From NCBI GenBank assembly GCA_023512835.1, contig CM042090.1, positions 22,596,148 through 22,660,147 on the forward strand: a stretch of 64,000 bases of DNA, written 5' to 3'. Position numbers and translations under genes: made by a program. Numbering within the stretch: the first letter of the stretch is position 1; each line of letters starts with the position of its first letter. Shown here one piece after another: positions 1 to 10,780 of the stretch. Below the pieces are notes generated by a model that saw only the letters and a list, made by a program, of their open reading frames with translations, did no database searches and had not been told where the DNA came from. Source of the DNA: Taxillus chinensis (taxonomy: Eukaryota > Streptophyta > Magnoliopsida > Santalales > Loranthaceae).

Positions 1-1149
1 TCACTATCCCCATCATTTAATAAATAATTAAAAAAATCATTTGTTGTGGTCTTTTTTTTGAATATTAGTTATATACAATTTAAACCCATCATTTTATTTT
101 TTATTTTTTTTTTTAAAACCAATAAAATTCCCCCAAAAAAAATTTTTTCAACAATCCAAATAATTAACATTGCTCACCACCATGGCCCTAACCGACCAAA
201 ACACTCCACGCTGAAGTACCCGCTGAAGTACCCCACTAATTAGTTTACCTGAAGGCGTGTGCATCGTGACACGATCACTTGCATATTTCCTAAAAAGAAG
301 TTTTTTACGCCCCAACATAAGTAGTTTTGCATGGCCGGTTAGCCTCTTCAATCGCTCTAAATTCAGGCATAGCTATTGAATGTTTACATTTTTGATAACT
401 ATGGTCAGAACCCATTGGGCATAAATAATACATCATCCTTGCAGGAGCCTTAACGTTTGACTCAATGTCGAGAGAGAACAAAAGAAAGATCAAACGTTTT
501 AAAATACATCCCTGCAAGTATTTCCAATGGGCGGACACTAAGAATCTGACATAAGTAAATTAGTTTTAAATTTGGAGAAGAACAGTCAAACCCAATAGTC
601 CAGTTAGGTTCAACTCGGGAATCCAACTTCAGCAGCCCAATGATTACTTTCAAGTAATCACGTAATCACCAATGTTTCAAATGCAGAATATTGAACACTA
701 AACTTTGCTTGAATCCCCAGAACATTTATTACACATCATCATTGCAAGCTGAATAAATACACATAATCAGGACCCTTCCAAACTACCTGAAACAAGTAAA
801 AATACTAAATCGAGTAATTACACAATCATTCAAAAGATCATTTCATCGTCCATAAACTAAATTATGGAGAGCTTGATTATGAAAAAAAACATGGAGCTTG
901 CAGTAAAAGTACTATAAAATTTTAGAGGCTGAGGGGGAGACATTTAGTTCCTTGGATTATAAATAAAAAGCACTCAATATGGCCTTGACAGATGCCTTAA
1001 TTATCTGTAAAAATAAACAAGTCAATTATCAGATCATTTGATAAAAATAATAAATCGAACATCCCTACACACGCAACTCCAAATTTTGAAATTTCTTTAT
1101 ATTGATGAATGTACATATTAATAGAATCAGGCGTGCTCACACACACATA
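1..1149. other. Intergenic DNA, no gene seen
   Basis: This stretch is AT-rich with short open frames only. None has family-like composition or plausible splice partners. It lies downstream (3' side) of the minus-strand NFD6-like gene and could contain alternative 3' untranslated exons of that gene, but nothing in the sequence shows this. Confidence 0.4.
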
Positions 1150-1665
1150 CAAATGAAAGACTTCTTTCCTCCAAAACACAATGGAAAAACAACAATGATA
1201 AGGGCTCAGCTTTCCTGAGAATATTTCATTTCATAAATCCATAGTCAATGTTATTGTCATATACTGCATGTTTTCTATCAATAATTATTCTTAAAAAACA
1301 AAGAGCATTTAAACTAAGATTGCACAAGTAATTTCATGTTTTTGCTACTCAATCCTCATTTAGTCTTGTCTTGGCCAACGAGATGATGAACAAAAAGTAT
1401 GCACTCTAGTTAAACAAAAGCCAACGTCTAAAAAATGGCATCAATGTATTTTGCTGAGCAACATACAGAAATCTATCTCGAGTTAGAAATAAGGAGCACA
1501 CAGAATGATATAAAAAAAAGCTACGTTCCATACTTCAATATCATATACAACTCATACAAGCATCCACGTAATAGCGCGATAGGGATATTAGCTACCAAAT
1601 CATATTTTTCTCATTTCAATTTTTACTAGCTTTAACCTGGCAACAAGTTGGAAAACATTTACTTA

Positions 1666-2374
1666 CACAGTTTTTAAAGCGTCTCCTAGGCACTGCCTAA
1701 GCGACTAAGCACCAGGGAAGTGTTGGGTGCAAGGGCACCTCACCTAGAACCTAAAAGGCAGCAGCCCAACCTTCTGGGTGTTTTCTTTAAAAAAAAAAAT
1801 TGACAGACAAGGCACAAGATCATGCCGTTTTGTGCCTTGTTTTTTTAAAGAAATTCTGATCGTGGTCTTCCATCCCTGTGTTGCGTTTTATATTGCAAGC
1901 TAGGGATCACCGTTGAGCCCTCTGCAGTAGTTGTCAGACGAAATCGAATATTTTCATCGATTTTCTTCTCCAAAACAGTATCTTCTTCTACGTTCTCTAT
2001 GGTCATTTCATTTTTTTCCTCCACAACATCATCTTCTTCCTCGATTTCCTCTATCAGTCTGTCCTTCTCTCTTCCTCCCCAACGATTGATGTCGCCATCT
2101 CTGTCATCATGCTCAATGGATCACTATGCTCCAGCCCAAATCACAGTAAGGAGCTGATCAAGAAGTGCATAGGACTTTTTTCGTTCTTTGTTATCCTCCA
2201 TGATATATGGTGATGGGAGTTGTTTAAAAAAAGATTAAAATGAAAAGTCATAGTCACTCTTCTATTATGTACATGTAGGTATGTCCATAGAGTTTTTAAA
2301 AAAATCATCATTTTAAAAAAAATGTGATGGTTCTTTTTAAAAATATTGGAAGATGCTTAATAATTGCAATAGAA

Positions 2375-2413
<39 letters not shown>

Positions 2414-2495
2414 CAAATGACATGACCACCTAGGCAGCGCTCGCCCAACTTAGACCCTCCATCACCCAGGTCGCCTAGTCACCTTGAAAACTATG
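1666..2495. mobile_element. Non-autonomous DNA element with CTAGGC-type terminal inverted repeats
   Basis: The left end reads CACAGTTTTTAAAGCG and then CTAGGCACTGCCTAAGCGAC. The reverse complement of the right end reads CATAGTTTTCAAGGTGA and then CTAGGCGACCTGG. The two ends therefore form an imperfect terminal inverted repeat of roughly 25-30 bp. The interior has no transposase frame and contains an (AT)n run at about 2379-2410. A clean target-site duplication could not be defined (only CTTA is shared on both flanks). CA/TG ends would suit a hAT-like family, but this is inference. Confidence 0.5.
2379..2410. repeat. (AT)n microsatellite
   Basis: A perfect AT dinucleotide run of about 32 bases inside the element at 1666-2495. 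It is probably polymorphic in length. Confidence 0.9.
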
Positions 2496-4223
2496 CTTAT
2501 CATATTATTAAAAGTAGGAAAAGGACACTATTGGATTCTATATATGTTAACTAGATAACTAATTCAAAATTTTAAATTTCAATTGTTAGGAGACCTAACA
2601 CTAAAAATACTATATGCAATTATTGAGAACCTTAGAAGTTATCAGTTGCCTATCAAATTAAAGTGTTATAAACAATAGATGAAGCACCTTTAAAGATGCA
2701 GCATCTTATTTTAAAAAGCTTCTTTCTTCCAAAACGAAAGGAGAAAACTACTCCAAAAAATCACTCAAATAATAAGGATGACTGTCCTGACCATATTCCA
2801 TAAACTCATACACTATGTTATTGTTACGTACTACATGTTTTCTATCAATCTTTATGCTTTAAAGAATGAAAAGCACGCCATCAGACTCAACAAGTAATTC
2901 CATCATTGCAACCCAATCTTCATCTAGTTTTGTCCAGTTCAGCAACACGATAAACAAAAGGTATGCAAACAAAAGGCAACAATTTAAGGAAATGACAGTG
3001 ACTTATTTTGCGTTTTGATTCTCGTAAATAAATAAATTTTCTTACTTATCAAAAAAAAAAAAACTTATTTTGCAGCACACGAGAGATGTTGATTGAGAAC
3101 AGGTGAATCATAAGCTTTGTTGTTGAAAACTACATAGACATCTTTCTCAACATATGGAGAAGAAAACCAGGTTTCAATATATAAGGTGCAAAGAAAAAGG
3201 GGGGATGGGGTGCACAGATTTCAGATTCATCCATTACATTTACCTAAAATTTCAACAGCAGCTACAAGCCTACAGGTGATAGACATCTTTTTCCAAGTCA
3301 GTGTTTTTTTAAAATTTCAGGTTTTACTGAAACTAAACCTGCAGCATATTGGGAAAACTAATTTTCCTGGAAATTATAAGCAGAAAAAAAAAATCAAGTT
3401 CTTCTTCTACATGTGATGACTACCTAATTCAATAATTATAACTCCAGTTATCAGGATATCTACCGTTAAAACTGCTACTCAGCTACACTTGAGAAGGCAA
3501 AGCAACTATATAAAATCTTACACGAACTTAGCACTTAGCAGTTTCCTATCAAATTAAGTTGTTTAAAATATGCTTGTTTTTACTAAACTGAAATTTGAAC
3601 AGCCCTTGTTTGGGTCAGGGCCAGTCAAAGGCAACAAATCCCCTTGGAAATAACCTAGATAAACTTCAAAAAAAAACCTCTGTTCACACAGAACAGCTTC
3701 TGAAAAAATTAACATAGCAATGCCCTCCCAACCAAGTTATTCGTGATTTTACGGTTAGTGTCATAAACTGTACAAAATGCTCAAATGTACATTAAATGTA
3801 TGACAAAGGGAATTTTATTTAATTATGTATCTGTTCATGCATGTCTCATTGGGCCTCTAATGACTGTTGGGAATCTGATGCTTTAAAAACTATTTCAGAA
3901 CCTCCTGCAATAATCCAAGCAAAAAAATGAAGCAAAACAAAATAGAAAATAAAACAGTAACACCGTACTCCTAACCAGGACAACTTTCGTCCCATGCCCC
4001 ACTCATCTATCACGTCCAATCCAACGTACGTTAACTCAAAACATAGCTTGTTCAACAAATAATACAACCATAGAACTTTATGACTAATAACAGAGCTATT
4101 CAGAAAAACATGCCAAATAATATCAAAGAAACCACTGCTTAATCTAATCCTGAATAATATAGCATCTAAACCTTGAATCACAAGAGCATTCAACACCCTA
4201 AATTTAATTTAATAAATCCAACA

Positions 4224-4744
4224 TCAGCGAGAGGAAACACCTTCAGAAAGTCTACCGAAATTGCGGCAGGAAATGGAGAGCATGGAAGTCATGAGTGCAG
4301 AAGCAGTGGCAGAGTGAAATGGCAGCATTGATTCCACAAGGAAGCTCGATTCCACAGGAGACCTTCAGCATTTCATAACACAACTATTAACATTAAAAAA
4401 TTGCCCTTACATCGACACACACACACAAAATCAGCATTCCTTAACACAATATTAACATTAACAACTTGTCTTTATATTACCGCGCGCGCGCGTGCGCGCA
4501 CAAATATCAGCAATGACATAACACGAATATTATCAAAATCAAATTATATCAACAAGCACACAAACAAACAAAAACAGGAATGTTTTTGAGGCAGTTACCT
4601 GAACGAGCGAAGAGGCAGAGGCTTCTTAGTGCCAATACGGAAAGAAGATGGAGCTGCTTTGGCCTGTGAGGCGACTCTCGCCGCCGCGCTCCGGACGGAG
4701 CCTGAACGGAAAATAGATCTAGCAGCGGAGGCAGCGGCGGCCAT
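4224..4744 (-). CDS. NFD6: NFD6-like small mitochondrial protein, two exons
   Basis: The model joins exon 1 (4744..4599) to exon 2 (4362..4224), giving 94 residues and a TGA stop. Exon 1 starts [16 protein letters not shown] and encodes an Arg/Ser/Ala-rich N-terminus with no acidic residues, typical of a mitochondrial presequence. Its donor is AG|GTAACT. Exon 2 begins after an AG acceptor and encodes [20 protein letters not shown] followed by SALMTSMLS, the hallmark segment of the plant NUCLEAR FUSION DEFECTIVE 6-like family. The Arabidopsis founding member is a mitochondrial protein needed for polar nuclear fusion. The biochemical role is unknown. Family members often have alternative 3' exons, so the C-terminus after RNFGRLSEG may vary between transcripts. 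The 236 bp intron contains CA and CG simple repeats. Confidence 0.78.
4481..4502. repeat. Alternating CG/TG purine-pyrimidine tract
   Basis: The intron of the NFD6-like gene contains a perfect alternating run, CGCGCGCGCGTGCGCGCAC. This is unusual in otherwise AT-rich plant intron sequence. A (CA)n run lies about 60 bp away at 4418-4428. Alternating CG tracts can adopt Z-DNA in general; no function is shown here. Confidence 0.8.
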
Positions 4745-6241
4745 CGGTGATCGGAAGTGTGGAGTGTAAGTTCGAATTGCGGAAGGGAGGATCGTAGGGT
4801 TTTGGAACGGTTTACGAACGGCGGAAAGGGGTATTAATAAATAAACATAAACATAATAATAATAAACGCGGCTCTCATAAATGTTTTTTTAAGATAACTT
4901 TATCGCCTTATATTATGTTATAAAATTAATTTATTTCTTTCATATTCTCATATATATAATATGTAAATTAAACATGTTATATATCAAATAATAGAACAAT
5001 TAGGCCAATCTCAAATATTATATCAAATTAAAATTATTATTAATTTTTCAAAATAGCACTACTAGTGCTAAGGATTATTAATATTATACCATTAATACTC
5101 TCACAAATAATTTTTTTTATTCTATCCTTAACCCAAACACATCCCACATGTAAAAGTTTGCAACAATCAGCATATATTTGGATATAGTTATCCAAATGAA
5201 TTATTAGTTTGTGTTTTAGTAGTTAATGGCAATGTAAAGATTGAGTCTTATACTTGTTTATTCATGAAAGTATATAAATATTTTAAAAGTGAAGGATATT
5301 TGTACTTTGATAACCTATAATTAATCTCTAACTCCTTTTTTTGTCTGTATTATGACTAAAGAGTTTACAATAATGATTATGTTAATTATAATATTGATAA
5401 ATTATTTATACGATTTTAAAAAGGTAATATAATGATTTAGTGAGATTTATATGATTTTATGTCATTATTATAATCTAGATGCTGCTAATTGTAGTTTGAG
5501 ATAATAATTTTTAAATGTGAGTTATATTAATTTTAATAATTTATTTCTCGGACCTTACAAACCCAACTTCTTAAATCCATCATTGATTAATACAATACAA
5601 ACAAATACTATTCTTTTAAGCTCTTTTGTTTTTTTCCTCTCTATTTTTACAAAATACTAATAACATGAGTCTTAACTTAGTTTTGGTTTTGAAAAAAAAA
5701 ATAATAAAAAAAGACAACATTGGCCTTGAGTTGAGGGAAAAGAAGTTTAAACCTTCTCATTTGGTAAACACTTTTATAGTGTCTATTACTGCTGACAATT
5801 GTTATTGTTATTCTCTATACATCAACAATTTCATCTGACTTTTCCCCAATTATTTAATAAAAGAAGACAACGAAGAAAAAAAGGTATAATAAGTGAAGGA
5901 AATGTTAAAAATAATCCAAAACTTTATCATGTTTTTCTTTTCTCATTGGATTCGTTTCTTATTTTTTCTTATATTATTATTATCATTATTGACTTATTTA
6001 CATATAAACCAAAACTTTATAATGTTCTTGGTCATAAAGTTATACAAACTTATATTCAATACTTTTAAAAAATATTAATTGCTCTCGAAAATCACAAATA
6101 ATAAATTATAAATTAATATTCTATATTGTTATTGAAAAAGTAATTATGAAATATAGTGTATCCCTAGAGTTATGTATACTTTTACAAATAATACGTATTT
6201 ATTTCATAAATGAAATCATGTTATTTCATATTATTCAAAAC

Positions 6242-6286
<45 letters not shown>

Positions 6287-7420
6287 GTAGTTATTTAAAT
6301 GGTTAACAACACAAAACTTAATTTTGCTCCATTTGACGTATCTTTAAAAAATTATCTTTACTCGGAGCAATATTCATATTAGTTTAAAAAGTACAAAAGT
6401 GACTAAAATATATAAACAATTAATTCTTTGAAGATTATGCAAAAGAATTTATGTTATACTAGACAGTATTATGAATAGATCTGCTAGCTCTCCAACTCTC
6501 TGGCTCTTTAATTACATTTTTAATCATATATATTAACTTTTTAACCAGTATATATCTCTTATGTAATTACTTTTTCTCACAACTGTCATCATGTAATTAT
6601 AATAGGTAGAATATTGTCATGTAACCTTCAATGCTATATACACGCCAATTTTTAGCCAATAAAACATATATCAATAAATTATATTGATTTTATCATGTTC
6701 TTCATTAAAAATTAAATATGTCGTAGAGAAAAGGAATCCATACATGATCATGTAAGAGTACATATTGTTATGATTATATTATTTTAATTTTTTAATTTAT
6801 AATTTATATGATGTAATTTAGTGTTCATATCAGATACCTTTCCTGTTAGAGTACCAATAGATTAACTATATAAATTTGTTTCCTTTTATTTATGGGAAAA
6901 AAAAGTTAAAAAGTCATAAAATCATTTCCACATCAGAAATCTTATATTTAACTTTATTTATATGGTTTGTATAGTATTTCCTAATGTATTAGAAAGTATT
7001 GTTCAATCCATATACTTATTAAATTATATAAAAAAAATTTATCTCATTTTTTTCCTTCAAGTTTTTTATAACTTTTACTTTTATTTTATATTAAATTATA
7101 AAAAAAATATTATCAAATAAAAAATAATATAAAATATTATTTTAATTATATAGAGAGTGATTAGGAAAATTATTGTGATGTATATTTATATAAAAAAGTA
7201 AAAAATAATTTAAATATATAAAAATAGAAAAATAGAATAGGTATCTGTTGTGATTGCCATTACTCCATCAATTACTTTTCCATAATCAACTTTGATTTGT
7301 AACTGTTATCTAATTTATTGTAAGGTTCCTTCAAGGTTCTCAACCTTCTTATCAACGACAGAAATAATTCTTTTATGCTTATCTTCTTGCTAGATAGAGC
7401 TGCTTCAGGGTCTAAATATT
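4745..7420. other. AT-rich intergenic region with (ATT)n microsatellite
   Basis: This region starts with the promoter and leader of the minus-strand NFD6-like gene and is then strongly AT-rich. A perfect (ATT/TTA) trinucleotide run of about 45 bp lies at 6242-6286. The short open frames here are low-complexity Ile/Phe/Leu/Lys-rich translations with no domain. No RNA gene or transposon ends were recognised. Confidence 0.6.
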
Positions 7421-7470
7421 TATGTTTAATCAGCTTGGATACTATAGATTTAAAAAATACGTGCCATCAA

Positions 7471-7793
7471 TTTCCTGCTCTTTTATAAGTATCTTCAGCT
7501 GCTTTGTCAAACCTATAGGCAGTAGATGCACCAACGCCCATTCTATCATCAACAGTGTCCACTGCCGCATCATTAGCAAGCATGTCTTCCACTTGTTATA
7601 CATTACAAGCAGGTCTATCCTATTATTCATTTTATTCAACAACTGAGACGTGAGCAACCTCTATAGGTTGATCAGGACTTGGTATAAACTTGTTTTAATC
7701 CTCAGGATTCTCAAAAGCAGTGTCTCCTACTTCTGCTCCGGAAATAGCTTCAACAAAAATCTTTTTAATTTTAGCCTCTTCTACCCTCAACAT
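7471..7793 (-). pseudogene. Decayed open frame of unknown origin
   Basis: Reading the minus strand from an ATG at 7793 gives a single frame with coding-like composition: MLRVEEAKIKKIF, VEAISGAEVGDTAFENPED, NKFIPSPDQPIEVAHVS, QVEDMLANDAAVDTVDD, GASTAYRFDKAAEDTYKRAG. It is interrupted by five in-frame stops (TAA or TAG) before the final TGA. Every one of the five is one C-to-T change from a Gln codon. No frameshift is needed to keep the charged, Ala/Asp/Glu-rich composition. The parent family is not recognised; a gene fragment carried by a transposon is possible. Confidence 0.4.
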
Positions 7794-8604
7794 AAAAAAA
7801 CACTATAAGGTTATTGTTTGACTTTTAAATGTAGGAAAAAAAACATTAAGGCATTTACAACCTAGGAATTAAACACTATATAAGGTAATAGATTAAAATT
7901 TGCAATTCATTTTTTCTAATGAAATTCAAATGGTTCTTTGAAGAAGTTGAGTAAACACATAAAAGGAAGCCAATTGACTGAAAATTTGGTTCGGGGTTGG
8001 AGTTAAACAGTGAATGTGAAAGAATTATTAGACCAATTAAATGCAAAAATTATAATTATTAAAATTTTAAATTTGAATGATCACTTTGTATTTATTAAAA
8101 AATTATTTTAATATTTTATTTGTTCTTTCTTACTTTTATTTTTAATTTTTCTTTTTTATATTATATTATTATTTTAATGATTTCAAAATAAAATTATTTT
8201 AAATATATAAAGAAATTATAATTTTCATCGATAAAACTAATTCAATGTTCTATTCAACTCAAATCTAATGAGAAAAGGTCCAAGCCTGCTTAAAAAAAAA
8301 AATCTAAGTAAAAATGCTGAGTTTTCTTACATGTGTGGGCTTTGATCAGATGTTCAATAACTAAAAATCCCGAAACTCGCCATCAATATTGAAAGGAAAC
8401 AGATGGGATTATTTGCCTGACAACAAATTGTCATCAATCCATGATTCTAAGATAAATGTAAAAATACTCAATTCTCCCTACAGGAAAACCTACTTCCATC
8501 GTCTCTGGAAGCCTGACGGCTTTGCTGCTCCTACAATCATCCTTTGGGCACTCTGCAATTTTGTACAAACTGCTAATCTCCAGATCCAAAATGAAGATGG
8601 AACT
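7794..8604. other. Intergenic, AT-rich
   Basis: No gene is seen. The part nearest 8604 is probably the 3' untranslated region of the minus-strand SGP-type GTPase gene. Confidence 0.5.
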
Positions 8605-10703
8605 CTAGAAATCGATAATGGGTTCTCCGATTGTCAGATTGCGCTCCACTGTCCATGGTAAGTTGAAGAGCCTGGCTGTCATGAACTTGAAGATCTTGTT
8701 CACATTTATGTTGTAGGCTGCACTTGAAAAGAACAGCGTTGCATTTAAGGCTCTAGCATATGCTGATGCCTGTTACACGCAACATTAATGGTTATTATTG
8801 AAAGCAACAATCTTAATAAAAGCCTGATTCTTAAGCTAAATTTCAACCGGCGTTAATGTTTCTCCACAATGTTAATAAAAGCCAGAGTCTTTTTTCAACT
8901 CTAGTTAATGCTTCCCCACTAAAATTTGAAATGAGAACCTCATAGCTAATGAGATATTAAAGGTTTAGCTTGTCTTCTATAAGCAATATCAAATTTCACA
9001 CAAATTCCATTGTGAAACAGAATTTGTAGTGCTCACAAGTTACCTTCCAATATTAATGGGGGCAGGTCTTGCTAGTTTAAATTGAGGAGAGTGAGGAGAG
9101 CGCAAAGGTCTCCGTTTCCCCTCCATTCCCCACAAACGTTTTAATCAATTGCATGCTTTCCAAATAATTTCTGCCTTTTTTCCATGTTTGGATCCAATAC
9201 GCACTGATGCAAACATTATTGCTTCCGTTAAAATCAAACAAAAAAATTCCTTTAATTCACGTTTATGACTTTGGTTCTACTCTGTTATCATCAACTCATC
9301 AACTGTGAGATTCTTTCCCAAACTAGTTTTTTTTCTTCTTGTTGTTGTTTTGCTCTTTTTGTGACCTAAACAAACAGTTGACAGGTTTTAGAGTTTACCT
9401 GACTTGCAATGGTCCATTGCAAATCCAGTGGAAGTTGTATGAAATCGTCGAACTTGGCTCCTATCAGTATGGGAATTGCTGTCTGAGAAAACCAGGAATA
9501 AATTTAAGAAATAAAAAATAGTATACACTATACACAGAAGACATCTATGCAAACACAATAATTTTAAAGACCTTATTCCATTTCCTTGCTTGCTGGTACC
9601 AACTGATGACACTGCAACCACAAAAGATCCCCAGTTGTTTTAGAGCAACCCATTCATTACAAATGAGAGTCCATCGCTGGAACTCCAAATAACATACGAA
9701 ATAATTTATAATAGTCTAACAGACCTGTTCAACGTGCACCGACTAGTTAGATCGAACATGAACAACATTGCCACAGAATCTTTACAAGCAACTGGAATGT
9801 GATCTTGAGATTTTCTGTCACCTATAAGCATATATAATTGTTACGCAAACAAATCAATCACAGATTCAGTCCCTCCATTTTCCCGGATACCAGGCAGTCT
9901 ATTAACAATACAAAATCAATCAAAACCAGAGAGAGAAGGGGAACAAACCTGGCACCCCTCCTACTTCCCAAATGCTATAAGAAATTCGTGCGCCCCTCAC
10001 ACACTTGGTTTTATCCATAAAATTCAAGCCTCTCTCATGCGATCCTTCCTGTTCCTTCTCATTCCCTCCGTACTTGATCTTCAATCAAGACAACACAAAC
10101 CCAGAAAAATTAGACACAACACCTCTCGAATCAAAGTAAGCGCACACACGGAATGCAGATCAATATATAACAATGCATAATTCTATTAGCCAAACAAAAA
10201 ATTAAAACAACAAATCCCAAAATGCTAACCGGGACCAAAACATCAACTGCTTAATTCTAATACCCAGAATTTATTTATTGTGAAAATAAGCAAACCCCAA
10301 CAATGCTGACCAGGAAAGTAGTTTTCCCAATCTGGCTGTCACCCAAGAGGCTAATCTTCAGGTCAACCACATCCGAATCGGCGGCGCCGAAGCTGTGCCG
10401 TGTGATGCAGCTGCTGCTCTGGCGGGAGGCGGAGGCGGGAGGCGGGGGGCTAGGAGAATCGGCGGCGACGGCGGAGGAGGAAGGCAGCGGACGGAGGCTG
10501 TCGCCGGGCTTCTCCAGAGACGAACATCCGCCGATAATACGGTTCCAGACGAGAATGCGCTGGATGGATCGTCGGAGGAGCGAGGCACGCCGGAGCAGTC
10601 TCCGAGGTCTGTAGTTGGTGGGAAGCATTTCCGTACGACAACGACAACGTTGGTGGATGGCCGTGAGAATAGCAGCGGCTATAAGCCATGGAAATGTGAC
10701 CAC
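8605..10703 (-). CDS. SGP1: SGP-type (septum-promoting, Tem1/Spg1-like) small GTPase, six exons
   Basis: Exons are 10703..10311, 10078..9949, 9821..9725, 9611..9572, 9482..9399 and 8769..8605, giving 302 residues. The family resembles yeast Spg1/Tem1 GTPases of the septation/mitotic-exit pathway; plants have SGP1/SGP2. Visible motifs are P-loop GDSQIGKT (121-128), G3-region WEVGG (168-172), G4-like IGAKFDD (227-233), G5-like FFSSA (261-265), and the family C-terminus LPWTVERN followed by GEPIIDF. The first ~110 residues are basic, then Ser/Pro-rich. Translation may instead start at MLPTNYRPRR, 25 residues in. The G3 acid is Glu where Asp is usual, and a VPG insertion sits at the exon 2/3 junction. 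There is no C-terminal Cys, so no prenylation is expected, as in the family. A CT-rich leader lies just upstream. Confidence 0.9.
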
Positions 10704-10746
10704 CCCGGTGAAGCTCTCATATTGTTGGTGTTTTGGGTATTTTTAG

Positions 10747-10748
<2 letters not shown>

Positions 10749-10778
<30 letters not shown>
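10749..10778. repeat. (GA)n microsatellite in the SGP leader/promoter
   Basis: A perfect AG run of about 30 bp lies 45 bp upstream of the SGP start codon. It reads as (CT)n in the sense of the minus-strand gene. CT runs are common in plant 5' leaders, so it is probably transcribed or lies at the transcription start. Confidence 0.85.

Positions 10779-10780
<2 letters not shown>

Larger units (their letters stand above)
1150..3100. repeat. Diverged direct duplication (about 1150-1480 and 2718-3075)
   Basis: Two segments in the same orientation share a series of collinear blocks. Both carry a CTTCTTTC-TCCAAAAC start, a block around TGTTATTGT followed by a shared CATGTTTTCTATCAAT, a CAAGTAATT block, and a block reading roughly CAATCxTCATxTAGTxTTGTC, ending near AACAAAAxGTATGCA. 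The copies differ by many substitutions and small indels, so the duplication is old. The copies are separated by a transposon-like insertion at 1666-2495. No coding function is seen. Confidence 0.6.

Noticed and set aside
3846..4196. 116-codon minus-strand frame next to the NFD6-like gene
   Set aside because: Hydrophobic low-information translation with no family features. It lies downstream of the NFD6-like stop and is best read as untranslated sequence.
9388..9621. 77-codon minus-strand frame over SGP exons 4-5
   Set aside because: It reads through intron 4 in part. The true coding pieces are the short exons 9611..9572 and 9482..9399.
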